Positions 14,774 to 22,425 of a stretch of 22,425 nucleotides of DNA are shown piece after piece (within the stretch, counting starts at the first letter, position 1; every line of letters begins with the position of its first letter). Source of the DNA: an uncultured Oscillospiraceae bacterium (GTDB lineage Bacteria; Bacillota_A; Clostridia; Oscillospirales; Oscillospiraceae); assembly GCA_900754605.1 (NCBI GenBank), contig CAAEDK010000340.1, positions 1-22,425 of the forward strand, written 5' to 3'. A program made the translations under genes and the position numbers. The notes beneath the pieces are model-generated. The model saw only the letters and a list, made by a program, of their open reading frames with translations. It did not search any database and was not told where the DNA came from.

Positions 14774-15043
14774 TCATCTGTGCGGACCCGACGGCGGGGT
14801 TACAGCCTCCGCCCTGCGGAACGCAGACTCCAGAGACGCGAGGAGCTGTGGGGTAGAGGGGCTCTGGGCGGCCTCCTGGTTGGAGGAGACGGCCTGCTGC
14901 AGCTCGCTGCGGAGGATCAGCATCTCTTTGGGGGCCTGAATACCCAGGCTCACATTTCCACCGGAGTCCACAGAGAGAACCGTGATACTGATATCCCCGC
15001 CAATCGTCAAAGATTCACCCGCTTTTCGGCCTAGAATCAGCAT
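14774..15043 (-). CDS. csrA: CsrA, global post-transcriptional regulator
   Basis: 89 residues. It begins [20 protein letters not shown] and continues through [18 protein letters not shown]. The RNA-contact residues of the family, Leu4/Arg6 on the first strand and Arg45 on the last, are present. The tail (about 49-89) is longer than in the usual 61-75-residue protein. CsrA dimers bind GGA motifs around ribosome sites; in B. subtilis CsrA represses flagellin (hag) translation and is antagonised by FliW. Its ATG overlaps the last 7 bases of fliW (ATGCTGA arrangement), so the two are translated together. The open frame extends upstream to 15220, but that lies inside fliW and is not CsrA. Confidence 0.96.
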   Translation of the reverse strand: MLILGRKAGESLTIGGDISITVLSVDSGGNVSLGIQAPKEMLILRSELQQAVSSNQEAAQSPSTPQLLASLESAFRRAEAVTPPSGPHR

Positions 15044-15492
15044 AGGGTGCCCGCCTTTCCCCCCTGGAACTCCGCCAGACGATGCCGCATGTGGTAGGCA
15101 TCCGATTCCAGGATGACCTGAATGGCCCGGCGGCTGTCCGGATTGACTACAACAGGGCATTTGAAGTTCAGAGTGCTCTCCTGCACAGGCTCCCGGACAA
15201 CGCAGAGGACATAATAGCACAGGGCATGGCTGTCCTTGACCTCCATCTCACGCAATTCCTCAGAAGAGAGCAGCGGCTGATAGCTGGGATGCAGAGAAAA
15301 GGGATTCATGGCGATAAAGGCCAGGGAGGGGGTGGCGGCACTCTGCAAGCAGAGCATATTCCCGTCACTGCCGGCGAAGGGGAGCAGCAGAAAGGAGCGC
15401 TCCTCCTCAAACCCAAACAGGCCGTTGGGAAAGGTGATCACCTCGTCCGGAGGGACCTCCACGGTACCAAAGTATTTCGTTTCAAACTTCAA
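15037..15492 (-). CDS. fliW: FliW, flagellar assembly factor and CsrA antagonist
   Basis: 151 residues, normal FliW length. Family hallmarks include [20 protein letters not shown] at the N-terminus, [16 protein letters not shown], and [19 protein letters not shown] near the C-terminus. FliW binds either flagellin or CsrA in the cytoplasm, so that flagellin secretion frees FliW to inhibit CsrA and restore flagellin translation. The start is TTG, with GGAGG 7 bases upstream. It lies 14 bases after the yviE-like gene, and its end overlaps csrA. The flagellin gene it should control is not in this window. Confidence 0.96.
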   Translation of the reverse strand: MKFETKYFGTVEVPPDEVITFPNGLFGFEEERSFLLLPFAGSDGNMLCLQSAATPSLAFIAMNPFSLHPSYQPLLSSEELREMEVKDSHALCYYVLCVVREPVQESTLNFKCPVVVNPDSRRAIQVILESDAYHMRHRLAEFQGGKAGTLC

Positions 15493-15506
15493 GGGGCTGC
15501 CTCCGT

Positions 15507-16112
15507 TCAGGCCTTTGTATCCAGCGGCTCATAGTTGGGGTCGGCGGAAGGGGGGACATAGAGCGGGCCGCCGATGTATTTGATGACCACATCCGGCTGC
15601 TGTGTCACTTTGAACTCAATGTCGCCGGGGACAAAGGTGAACTGCATCTGGTTCATGCGCCAGTCGAAGTTGAGCTTATCCATCTCATAGCGGATGCTCA
15701 TTTCCCCGCCGGTCCAGGAGATATCGGGGCCCACCTCCGGGAGAAACTGGATGCCAAGCTGAGCGGGCTGGTCCACGGTTTTTTGCTGTGCCAACTGGGG
15801 GATCACATCCTGGTCAATTTTGGCCTCCATCATCATGCGGCCCTCCTGCGCCAGGACGGCGGTAGCCTCGTATGCCGCACGCTGTCCCTGGGCTGCCCCC
15901 TGCTGGATGCTCTGGGCGGTGGTGGGGACGATAGAACTGCGCGCCTCAAAGGTATCAATGTTGACCCGAATGGGCTGGCTGCGGATCTGGAGCCCGCGTC
16001 GGTCGCGGGAGACCTCCATCTGGGCGGTGCCCCGGGCATACTCCAGATGGGCATTGGTCGTTTTCATCTGGATTTCAATTGGGATAGTCTGAATTTCAAT
16101 CAAGGGACGCAT
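15507..16112 (-). CDS. DUF6470/YviE-like flagellar locus protein
   Basis: 201 residues from the ATG at 16112, with AAAGGAG 9 bases upstream; the longer frame to 16136 has no ribosome site. It begins MRPLIEIQTIPIEIQMKTTN and has an Ala/Gln-rich helical centre (about 65-110) and a beta-rich C-terminal half (PGDIEFKVTQQPDVVIKYIGG). Proteins of this type sit between flgL and fliW in Bacillus (YviE) and many Clostridia. Their function is unknown. Assignment rests on position plus the conserved N-terminal IEIQ...IEI pattern and the C-terminal IKYIGGPLYVPPSADP segment. Confidence 0.82.
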   Translation of the reverse strand: MRPLIEIQTIPIEIQMKTTNAHLEYARGTAQMEVSRDRRGLQIRSQPIRVNIDTFEARSSIVPTTAQSIQQGAAQGQRAAYEATAVLAQEGRMMMEAKIDQDVIPQLAQQKTVDQPAQLGIQFLPEVGPDISWTGGEMSIRYEMDKLNFDWRMNQMQFTFVPGDIEFKVTQQPDVVIKYIGGPLYVPPSADPNYEPLDTKA

Positions 16113-16146
16113 TGGGATGTGCTCCTTTCCGTACAAAGGATAGAAA

Positions 16147-17250
16147 TCACTTCATATAGTCCATCAGGGACTGAGGAATCACATTGGTGCCCACTTGAAG
16201 GGCGGCATTGTAACAGGTTTTGGCCCATACAAGCTCCAGAATGGCGTCCGCCGGGTCGATGTCCTCCAGGTTGCTGCGCTCCACATTGAGGGCATCGTAG
16301 GTGTTTTTTAACTGGGTTCCGTTTTTGTCCAGGAAATTGGCCTCAGTATCCAGGGTGGTCCACTTCTCCCCCATGGCTTCGCGGGAGGCATCCAGCTTCT
16401 TGAGCAACTCCTCCGCTTCGGAGCGGCTTCCAACATTCCATGTCTGAGTCTCATGGTCATAGCCCTCAAAAATATCGGCCAGCCGGAGCATGATAGAGGC
16501 AAGGTTCTTGGGATCGCCGTCCGCGTCCACGCCGTAGCCCATGATACCGATACCGGAGATGGCGGAGTCAAAGGCTGTGGAGGGGATCACCTCGCCGTTC
16601 CCGTCCAGCTTAAAGCCCAGTCCGATATCCACGTACTGGTGTTCCTCATTCCACATATCCAAGACTTCTTTGTTGGTCATGTCCTTACCGTTTGCGTCCT
16701 TAATTGGCTGTCCCTTATCGTCCAAGTAAATATCATCCAGGGTATCCGGATTGTCGATCTCGACGCCGCGGTAGGTGACAAAGCCCTTATCGTTGATAGC
16801 AAAGGGGGCGTTCAGGGAGTCCGCCCCGGCGAACACAAAATTATTGCCGTATTTGCCGTTCATGGCCTGAATAATGGCCTCGGCGCCCTCTCGTATGATC
16901 TGCCCCTGGGTATTCAGGGTGCTGAGGTTGGTATCATTCAGGCCGCTGAGGGCGGGGACGCGGCCGGTGTCCTGTACCAGACCGTCATAACCGTCCAGCA
17001 CGCTCGCCAGAGTGCTCCACGCCGTCTCGTACTTATGCAGGACGGTGTCGTTGTTGGAATACTGCGCATTGGTGGCGTTGAGGGAACTGTGAATTTTGAA
17101 GGCCCGGGTGGCCGCGGCGGGATTCGACGCATAGGAGCTGAACTGCCGCTGGGTCATCAGCTTGGTCATGGCGGAGTTCAGGGAGTTGGTGGACTTCATG
17201 AGATTGGAGCGGTACATCCGCAGGGAGCTGTTAGTTGTAATACGAATCAT
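16147..17250 (-). CDS. flgL: FlgL, hook-filament junction protein (HAP3)
   Basis: 367 residues. The N-terminal flagellin-like D0-D1 region begins MIRITTNSSLRMYRSNLMKS, and the C-terminal D0 helix ends with VIPQSLMDYMK. FlgL forms the second junction ring between hook and filament. The middle (about 150-260) is an outer domain with several DxxG/DxDG loops (LDDKGQ, DANGKD, VDADGDP) that resemble calcium-binding loops. I chose the ATG at 17250 because AGAGGT lies 7 bases upstream; a TTG two codons earlier is too close to that site. It follows flgK by 33 bases in the same operon. Confidence 0.93.
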   Translation of the reverse strand: MIRITTNSSLRMYRSNLMKSTNSLNSAMTKLMTQRQFSSYASNPAAATRAFKIHSSLNATNAQYSNNDTVLHKYETAWSTLASVLDGYDGLVQDTGRVPALSGLNDTNLSTLNTQGQIIREGAEAIIQAMNGKYGNNFVFAGADSLNAPFAINDKGFVTYRGVEIDNPDTLDDIYLDDKGQPIKDANGKDMTNKEVLDMWNEEHQYVDIGLGFKLDGNGEVIPSTAFDSAISGIGIMGYGVDADGDPKNLASIMLRLADIFEGYDHETQTWNVGSRSEAEELLKKLDASREAMGEKWTTLDTEANFLDKNGTQLKNTYDALNVERSNLEDIDPADAILELVWAKTCYNAALQVGTNVIPQSLMDYMK

Positions 17251-17283
17251 AATCAATACCTCTTATTGTTCCCGTTCCAGACC

Positions 17284-18882
17284 TTAGACAACCATGCCGT
17301 TGATCAGGGAATCCAGAGCCTCTTCCAATACTGTCATCAGCCGGCAGGCGGCGGTATACGCCTTCTGATAGACCATCAGATTCGTGGCCTCGTCATTCAG
17401 ATCCACACCGGATACGCTGTCCCGGTCGGTGTAGACGGTGTTATTTACGGTGAGATAGTTGTTCAGCTTGGCAGTAGTACCCATCTGATCCTCTGCCAGG
17501 GTGGACTGGGTGCGGAGCAGCCAATCCTCGAACGACATGGAAACGGAGGAGCCCACGGCACCCTGGCGAATATCACTCGGATCAATCCGGTGCTCTTTGG
17601 AGAATACCTCGAGGAATCTGGCCAGGTTGGAGCGGTCGTCGGAGGGGGCGTTGGGGTCGGTGGAGGAGAGCATGTGCACCTTGCCCTCCGCCCAGTCCTT
17701 TGAGATGGCAATGTTACCGGCGGTGATCTTATCACCTGGATTATCCCGGTTCATAAAGAGATCCCCGGCCCCAGTGACGCCCTGGGCCTGGTTCAGCGCG
17801 TTCATCTGCTCGGCAAACTCATTTGCCAGGCTGTCCAGAGCCATCTGGTAGTAGGGGATACCCCGCTTAACGGTGGCGTCCTTATCGTTGTTGATCTCGG
17901 CTTGGGTGGAGTATTCGCCCTTCTCTGTCAGCATTTCCCGCAGGGACTGGAGGGAACCATACAGGTCGGTATCCCTTAGCGTAACGGGATCGATATCCTG
18001 GGGATTCTGCTTCTTATTGTCCATATCACGAAGAGCACCCAGCTTTACCTCATATCCATTTGCCTCGTCCCCGGTGGAAACCTTGGTTGCAAATTCGCCG
18101 TCAATGAGCGTGTTTTTGCCTCCGGTGGCCAGCTTGACCGTGAGCTTCTCCACCATAAGGCCGCCGCCCACATCCTCCATGGAATAGGTGACGTCAATTT
18201 TCATGTGCTGACTCAGGGTATCCAGCAGCAGGTTGCGCTGGTCCCGCAGCTCCAGGCCCTCGTCTCCACGGATATCGGAATTGCGGATGGCCACGTTCAG
18301 CTCCTGAATCTGGGAGAGGATGCTGTTGATCTCATCCACATCCTGCTTGAGGTAGCCCTCAAAGGTGGTTTTCAGCTCGGCCAGAGCCTTGGCGGCGCTG
18401 TTGAACAGGTCGCACAGAGTGTCGGCGGACTGGCGGATCAGAGAGTCATAGCCCTCAATGCCGTTGGTGTTGGCCTTGTTGATCAGGTCGCGCAGATCGT
18501 TGAGTTGGTTGAGGATCAGGCCGTCATCCTGCTCGCCGTCGCCCTTGCCCACCTCGTCCAGGATTCCGGCCAGCTTCTTCAGGCCGGCGAGCCATGAATC
18601 CGCCGAGCCCACATCGGCCTGGGATTTCCGGTAGGAGATGTCCAGTCCCGGGTCCCGGAGCTGGGAGACGCCGTTTACCAGTACGCCCTGCCCCACCCGC
18701 ACGTTGTACTGGGAGTGGTAGCGGTCTGAACCGCCGGAGATCAGACTGACCTGGTCCAGGCGCTGGCGGGTGTAGCCGTTGGTATTGATGTTGGTGATGT
18801 TGTTGCCGGTCACGTCCAAGCCCTTCTGGGCGGCGTAGATCCCCAGCTTTACTGTAGTAAGAGAGCCGAATGTACTGCTCAT
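17284..18882 (-). CDS. flgK: FlgK, hook-filament junction protein (HAP1)
   Basis: 532 residues, typical size. The N-terminus contains the rod/hook motif IYAAQKGLDVTGNNITNINT (about 15-34) followed by NGYTRQ. The C-terminus ends with LNDEATNLMVYQKAYTAACR, the conserved axial-protein helix, and a final hydrophobic segment. FlgK forms the first ring joining hook to filament and is exported by the flagellar type III apparatus. AGGAGGT lies 6 bases before the ATG and overlaps the flgN stop codon, so flgN and flgK are coupled. In other bacteria FlgN is the chaperone of FlgK and FlgL. Confidence 0.96.
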   Translation of the reverse strand: MSSTFGSLTTVKLGIYAAQKGLDVTGNNITNINTNGYTRQRLDQVSLISGGSDRYHSQYNVRVGQGVLVNGVSQLRDPGLDISYRKSQADVGSADSWLAGLKKLAGILDEVGKGDGEQDDGLILNQLNDLRDLINKANTNGIEGYDSLIRQSADTLCDLFNSAAKALAELKTTFEGYLKQDVDEINSILSQIQELNVAIRNSDIRGDEGLELRDQRNLLLDTLSQHMKIDVTYSMEDVGGGLMVEKLTVKLATGGKNTLIDGEFATKVSTGDEANGYEVKLGALRDMDNKKQNPQDIDPVTLRDTDLYGSLQSLREMLTEKGEYSTQAEINNDKDATVKRGIPYYQMALDSLANEFAEQMNALNQAQGVTGAGDLFMNRDNPGDKITAGNIAISKDWAEGKVHMLSSTDPNAPSDDRSNLARFLEVFSKEHRIDPSDIRQGAVGSSVSMSFEDWLLRTQSTLAEDQMGTTAKLNNYLTVNNTVYTDRDSVSGVDLNDEATNLMVYQKAYTAACRLMTVLEEALDSLINGMVV

Positions 18883-18893
18883 GCTGTTACCTC

Positions 18894-19358
18894 CTATGCT
18901 CTGAAGTCCGTTTTCATACTGGTGGGCCGGGCCGGGGATGCCTGGTAGTGAGATTCTGCATCCGGCTCCACCCCCCGCCGGGCCAATTCTCCATCCACCC
19001 GGCGGAGCTCCAGCTCGGTCAAAGTACGGGCGGAGCCCTGTGCGGCCTGGAGGACGGCGTAGCCCTTCAGTACCTGCTCCACCATGCGGCTGGTCTCCGC
19101 CCGGTATTCCGGCGGGCAGTGGGAGGGCATGTCACGCAGGGAAATGCCGGTCAGGCCGAGTCCGGTCAAAAGGGTCTCCCGTTTCTGCTCGCAGCCCCGC
19201 AGGGCAAGCGTGAGGGCCTGCTCCCGCTTCATGGCTTCGTTCAACTCGTCCAGAGCGTGCCCCTGCACCGCGTCAATCTTTTGCTGCTCCACATGGCTGA
19301 TCTGGTCAAAGAGCTGACACAACTCAGAAAGCAGCGCCAGGTAATCGCTGTATTCCAC
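18894..19358 (-). CDS. flgN: FlgN-like chaperone for hook-associated proteins
   Basis: 154 residues from a GTG start at 19358, one base after the flgM stop, with AAGGGGG 9 bases upstream. The longer frame to 19505 lies inside flgM. The N-terminal two-thirds form long heptad-like helices (SELCQLFDQISHVEQQKIDA, LDELNEAMKREQALTLALRG), the shape of FlgN. The tail (about 130-154) is polar and probably flexible. FlgN binds the C-termini of FlgK and FlgL in the cytoplasm and targets them to export. Sequence conservation is low in this family, so the call relies strongly on position between flgM and flgK. Confidence 0.85.
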   Translation of the reverse strand: MEYSDYLALLSELCQLFDQISHVEQQKIDAVQGHALDELNEAMKREQALTLALRGCEQKRETLLTGLGLTGISLRDMPSHCPPEYRAETSRMVEQVLKGYAVLQAAQGSARTLTELELRRVDGELARRGVEPDAESHYQASPARPTSMKTDFRA

Positions 19359-19359
19359 C

Positions 19360-19671
19360 TCAGTCCGCCCCCTTCTGGAGCAGCATGCGGGCTGCAATTT
19401 CCTGGGGGTCGGGCTGGTAACGCCCCTCCCGGATCTGGGCTTGCAGGGACTCAATTTCTCGGCAGGTAGGCCGGATTCGGATTTCCTGTGAAATACGCCC
19501 GACAAGCTCTTTCATGCGCGTTTCCTCCCCGCTTGGCTGTATACTGAGCTGGAACTGGTCGTAGACCTGGCGCTCTGCTTGGGGGCGGGAGGTGCTGTGG
19601 GCTGCACCGGCCTGGGGGGAACGGCCTGCCCCTGGAACAGATACCCGGTGGATGGAATATTCAGAGAACAT
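19360..19671 (-). CDS. flgM: FlgM, anti-sigma-D (sigma-28) factor
   Basis: 103 residues. The C-terminal half carries the sigma-binding FlgM pattern REIESLQAQIREGRYQPDP followed by QEIAARML (about 71-97). The first 50 residues are polar and low in structure, as expected for a protein exported unfolded through the basal body. FlgM holds sigma-D inactive until the hook is complete and FlgM leaves the cell, after which late genes are switched on. AGGAGG lies 7 bases before the ATG. It heads the operon behind its own sigma-D promoter, giving negative feedback. Confidence 0.93.
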   Translation of the reverse strand: MFSEYSIHRVSVPGAGRSPQAGAAHSTSRPQAERQVYDQFQLSIQPSGEETRMKELVGRISQEIRIRPTCREIESLQAQIREGRYQPDPQEIAARMLLQKGAD

Positions 19672-19736
19672 GAGATGGCCTCCTCAAGATAGCTGAACGG
19701 GAACGAATGAAACAAAGACTGGAAAATCTATTAGTT

Positions 19737-19763
19737 CTATCGTCACAGATAAAAAAAAGATAA
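19737..19763 (-). promoter_or_regulatory. Sigma-D promoter for the flgM operon
   Basis: On the minus strand TTAT (19760-19763), 15 bases including a T run, and GACGATAG (19737-19744). Spacing and -10 core CGATA match the other three sigma-D sites here. The -35 is weaker. Transcription would start near 19730, about 60 bases before flgM. Confidence 0.65.
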
Positions 19764-19820
19764 GAACAAATTGGAGGAATACAGGAAATCTTTTTCTCAG
19801 TTTGCAGGTATGGGTGTAAT

Positions 19821-19854
19821 AAGGAGGGCGGGCCCAAATGGGCCCGCCCTCCTT
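19821..19854 (-). terminator. Terminator between the dCache receptor and flgM
   Basis: A perfect 16-bp GC-rich inverted repeat (19821-19836 with 19839-19854) lies 10 bases past the receptor stop codon. On the minus strand it is followed by TTATTA. It isolates the flgM operon from the receptor gene. Confidence 0.85.
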
Positions 19855-19864
19855 GGGGCTGGCG

Positions 19865-22015
19865 TTATTTTGACTCTGGGGCTGGCGAAGAGTCGGTCTC
19901 CAAGGAATCTCGAAGCTGGAAATGGGAGGTCAGTGATTTAAGAATCTGAGACTGGTCGGAAAGCTCCTGACTGGCAGCGGCGCTCTCTTCCGCAGAGGCG
20001 GAGTTGGTCTGCACAACGCTGGAGATTTGCTCCACGCCCACGTTGATCTGCTCAAGGGCGTCCGCCTGCTGTTCAGAGGCGTCAGAAATCTGGTGGATCG
20101 TAGCCGTGATGTCCTGGGCACGGCCCACCACATTTTCCAGATAGGAGGCGGTCTCATTCATACTGGAGGTACCCCTCTGAATGGCGGACAGGGAACGCTG
20201 AATCAGGGCGGCGGTATTCTTTGAGGCGTCGGAGGACTTCTGCGCAAGGCTGCGCACCTCCTCAGCCACAACAGCAAATCCCTTTCCGGCGGCCCCGGCT
20301 CGCGCGGCCTCCACTGCTGCGTTCAATGCGAGAATATTCGTCTGGAACGCAATATCCTCAATGGTCTTGATGATCTTTCCAATCTCGTTGGAGCTGCTTT
20401 GAATGTCCTGCATGGCGGACAGCGTTTCCTGCATTTTCTGATTGCTCTCTGCAATCTCCTGGCTGACCATGGCGGCCTTATCACTGGCATCACGGGCGTG
20501 CTCCGCGCTCTTTTGAACATGGTTCAGAATATCCGAGGTAGTGGCAGCCAGCTCCTCAACCGCAGAGGCCTGTTCAGTGGCCCCCTGGGCAAGCGCCTGT
20601 GCTCCGCTGGCAACCTGTTCCGACCCGGAGGAGACGTGATCCGCCGCATTGTTGATCTGGCTGAGGGTGTCGCTGAGGGTATAGTTGATGCGGCGAATGG
20701 AAAGCAGAATTTGGTTGTAGTCCCCAATATAGCGCTCACGATCCTTCGAGCGGATTCGGAAGTTTCCGTCACTCATCTCATTCAGCAGATAACTGATATC
20801 CTGAATGATCGCCCGCAGGTTTTCCGTCATAGCCTGGAAGGACTGGGCGAGCTGCCCGATTTCATCCTGAGAGCGGATGTCCAGGTGTACGTCCAGGTTA
20901 CCGGAGGCGATCTCGTCAGCAGCGGACACCACAGCACGGATAGGAACCAGCATTTTCCGGAGGACGGCGGTCACAACCAGAAGAAGCACCAGCAGCGATG
21001 CCACCGACAAAATAAGCAGCAGGCGTGTGGTCCGGGTGACGGAGGACAGGGCGTCCGAGGTATACACACCGGTCATGGACCACCAGGTTTCACCGCCCAC
21101 CTGCAAGGGGCTGTAGAAGCAGGAGACCTGGTCGCCGTCCTCGCGGGTCTTGCGCATATTGAACGCATCCCCCTGGGCCATGGCGGCCTGAATGGCCTCC
21201 AGCTCGTCGGCCTGGGGTGTAAACTCCACCATGTTGTGTCCCACATCGTCCAGTGTTTCGCTGTCCCATATGATGGTTCCATCACCGCTGTAAAGGGTAG
21301 ACCACATGGAGGTGTAATTGTTGTCGGAAATCTGGAGGGAAGAGAAGGAACTGAGGTCGATGACGGAGATGACCACACCAATCACAGAACCGTTGTAAAC
21401 AATTGGAGTGCCGTAGGCGATAAGCAGCAGATCTCCATCCCGATAGGGGGCGGAAATGTAAATCCGGTTTTCCTGGGCGGGGACCCGGTAGGAGTCCTCT
21501 TTGGCATATTCCTCGTAGGAGGCATAGGCATCAACCTCGGCATCGGCCGAGGACATGTCGATATAAAACCCATAGTGCCGGAGGTTGCTCTGGAACTGAT
21601 TGGGCTCAAACATGACGCCGATGCCCTCCAGCTCGGGGTTGTTTTTGACCGCGTTCCGGACCGTCTCCACAATAAACTGCTCCATATCGTATGCGTTGGA
21701 GGTCAGGGACAGGCCCGGATAAAGGGTGCTCTGCTGCATGGCAGCGGCGTCCCCGGGAGCGCCATTTGGTTTGGCGTAAATGCGGCCGATGTATTCCTGG
21801 ATACCCCGGGCCGTATCATCCACAACCCCAAAGCTGTCCTGGATCTCTGTGCCGGTTGTCCTCGCCAGGGCGGACAGCTCGCCTGCAATGCCCTTCTGTA
21901 TGCTGGTGCTGGTAGTGGAGATCGTCACTCCGATCAGAAGTGCAAAGATGACGGCCAGGACGGCCCCGATGATGACCGCCAGCTTAGAAGTCAGTTTCAG
22001 TTTCCCAAACAACAT
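19865..22015 (-). CDS. Methyl-accepting chemotaxis protein, dCache sensor
   Basis: 716 residues from the ATG at 22015, which has GGGGGA 4 bases upstream; an ATG at 22027 lacks a ribosome site. TM1 is about 12-34. A periplasm-side region of about 290 residues with double-Cache features follows ([54 protein letters not shown]). TM2 is about 332-353, HAMP about 353-405, then the signalling coiled coil with hairpin tip [20 protein letters not shown]. dCache receptors often sense amino acids or other small organic ligands, but the ligand here cannot be read. No WxxF-type tail. It is monocistronic, with a sigma-D promoter and a strong terminator. Confidence 0.95.
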   Translation of the reverse strand: MLFGKLKLTSKLAVIIGAVLAVIFALLIGVTISTTSTSIQKGIAGELSALARTTGTEIQDSFGVVDDTARGIQEYIGRIYAKPNGAPGDAAAMQQSTLYPGLSLTSNAYDMEQFIVETVRNAVKNNPELEGIGVMFEPNQFQSNLRHYGFYIDMSSADAEVDAYASYEEYAKEDSYRVPAQENRIYISAPYRDGDLLLIAYGTPIVYNGSVIGVVISVIDLSSFSSLQISDNNYTSMWSTLYSGDGTIIWDSETLDDVGHNMVEFTPQADELEAIQAAMAQGDAFNMRKTREDGDQVSCFYSPLQVGGETWWSMTGVYTSDALSSVTRTTRLLLILSVASLLVLLLVVTAVLRKMLVPIRAVVSAADEIASGNLDVHLDIRSQDEIGQLAQSFQAMTENLRAIIQDISYLLNEMSDGNFRIRSKDRERYIGDYNQILLSIRRINYTLSDTLSQINNAADHVSSGSEQVASGAQALAQGATEQASAVEELAATTSDILNHVQKSAEHARDASDKAAMVSQEIAESNQKMQETLSAMQDIQSSSNEIGKIIKTIEDIAFQTNILALNAAVEAARAGAAGKGFAVVAEEVRSLAQKSSDASKNTAALIQRSLSAIQRGTSSMNETASYLENVVGRAQDITATIHQISDASEQQADALEQINVGVEQISSVVQTNSASAEESAAASQELSDQSQILKSLTSHFQLRDSLETDSSPAPESK

Positions 22016-22094
22016 CGATTCCCCCATTCGGTATCATTGCAAAATGCCGCGTTATGGGCGTGATACCAAGTATTTGTATGTTTATCTCAAACCG

Positions 22095-22167
22095 GCGGCA
22101 GCGTCTGCCGCTTTGCCGGGAAGTTCCTCTCTGTCAAACACACAGTCAACGATTGTATGTAATCGTT
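22095..22167 (-). other. Two hairpins in the dCache receptor leader
   Basis: The predicted leader of about 155 bases contains a 7-bp hairpin with a 6-nt loop close to its 5' end (22148-22154 with 22161-22167) and a GC-rich 7-bp hairpin with a 3-nt loop (22095-22101 with 22105-22111). The pattern does not match a riboswitch class I know. They may stabilise the transcript. Confidence 0.45.
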
Positions 22168-22178
22168 TTCTGATGTTT

Positions 22179-22205
22179 ATATCGGACGGATAAACAAAAA
22201 ATTAA
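22179..22205 (-). promoter_or_regulatory. Sigma-D promoter for the dCache receptor
   Basis: On the minus strand TTAA (22202-22205), 15 bases and TCCGATAT (22179-22186). It has the same layout as the fapA and fliD sigma-D sites. It sits about 20 bases past the stop codon of the PHP-domain gene. Confidence 0.75.
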
Positions 22206-22224
22206 GGGGAAAAACGACAAAAAC

Positions 22225-22425
22225 CTATCGGAAGTGCGGAATTTGGCTTTGATCGAGCTTGTTCCGATGTGGCTGGGCATTTTGGAAGGTTCCCAGCCAG
22301 TTGAGGTTGAGGGGAATGGGGGTAAGGAAGGTATCAGGTCGGACGGCCTCCCCGTGGAAATCGCTGCCCCCCGTGATATGGAGGCCGTATTTGTCTGCAA
22401 GACGCAGATAGGCGGCGGTCTGTTC
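22225..22425 (-). CDS. PHP-domain phosphoesterase, 3' end only
   Basis: The last 66 codons of a gene that runs off the window, ending in TAG at 22225-22227. The translation includes YLRLADKYGLHITGGSDFHG, which has the GSDxHG metal-binding motif that ends PHP (polymerase and histidinol phosphatase) domains, where Asp and His help bind the metal cluster. Known family members include RNase AM/YciV and other nucleotide phosphoesterases. The 3' tail is rich in Asn, Gln and Pro. Because the gene is incomplete, its exact type cannot be told. No hairpin terminator is visible between it and the receptor promoter. Confidence 0.85.
   Translation of the reverse strand, partial: EQTAAYLRLADKYGLHITGGSDFHGEAVRPDTFLTPIPLNLNWLGTFQNAQPHRNKLDQSQIPHFR

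Noticed and set aside
16453..17703. A 416-codon plus-strand open frame
   Set aside because: It spans parts of both flgL and flgK in antisense and shows no family features; the flagellar genes have strong ribosome sites.
20399..22063. A 554-codon plus-strand open frame
   Set aside because: It lies antisense to the dCache receptor, has no ribosome site, and its translation is low-complexity Gly/His/Val-rich, typical of a shadow frame in GC-rich coding DNA.
22028..22178. Cyclic-di-GMP or other known riboswitch in the receptor leader
   Set aside because: Two hairpins are present, but the conserved core bases of GEMM-type or other classes I know are not seen.
1..22425. CRISPR arrays, insertion sequences, tRNA or rRNA genes
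   Set aside because: Reading both strands showed no regularly spaced direct repeats, transposase, inverted terminal repeats or tRNA-like cloverleaf in the intergenic regions.

Overview
The window is a chromosomal motility and chemotaxis locus from a Gram-positive, fairly GC-rich Clostridia-type bacterium, most likely a gut Oscillospiraceae relative (inference from gene content and base composition, not from a marker gene). The gene order flgM-flgN-flgK-flgL-DUF6470/yviE-fliW-csrA matches the Bacillus subtilis late flagellar operon. Strong AGGAGG-type ribosome sites and FliW/CsrA control also fit Firmicutes. The flagellin gene, cheA, cheW and the hook-basal-body genes are not in the window.

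Layout. 1-5324 (minus): an FtsE-like ABC ATPase without an FtsX partner, a 4-helix-bundle chemoreceptor, an FtsA-like actin-fold protein with added C-terminal domains, and a small lipoprotein, closed by a terminator. 5411-6271 (plus): a membrane-anchored C39-like cysteine peptidase divergent from the ABC gene. 6285-9594 (minus): fliD-fliS-fliT-like. 9812-11364 (plus): an orphan ParA-like ATPase translationally coupled to a protein with a basic N-terminal peptide, a Pro/Glu-rich linker and a C-terminal ComFB domain. 11464-14205 (plus): FapA (DUF342), a CheX-like phosphatase and a stand-alone CheY, ending in a strong terminator. 14566-19671 (minus): flgM-flgN-flgK-flgL-yviE-fliW-csrA-yjfB, ending in a perfect 46-bp palindromic terminator. 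19865-22015 (minus): a dCache chemoreceptor. 22225-22425 (minus): the 3' end of a PHP-domain phosphoesterase gene.

Regulation. Four intergenic regions carry the same sigma-D (sigma-28) type promoter, TTAA or TTAT, then 15 bases, then an NNCGATAN box. They lie upstream of fliD, fapA, flgM and the dCache receptor, which makes one FlgM-controlled late regulon. The ParA-like/ComFB pair instead has a near-consensus sigma-A promoter that faces the fliD sigma-D promoter so closely that the two polymerases should interfere. csrA starts inside the end of fliW, so the CsrA regulator and its antagonist are made together.

The most novel-looking element is the ParA-like/ComFB operon between fliD and fapA. 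It looks like a positioning ATPase whose partner carries a candidate cyclic-dinucleotide sensor. Other points of interest are the FtsA-like protein with beta-grasp-like C-terminal domains, the FtsE-like ATPase lacking its Q-loop glutamine and FtsX, and a possible attenuator between the first receptor and the FtsA-like gene.
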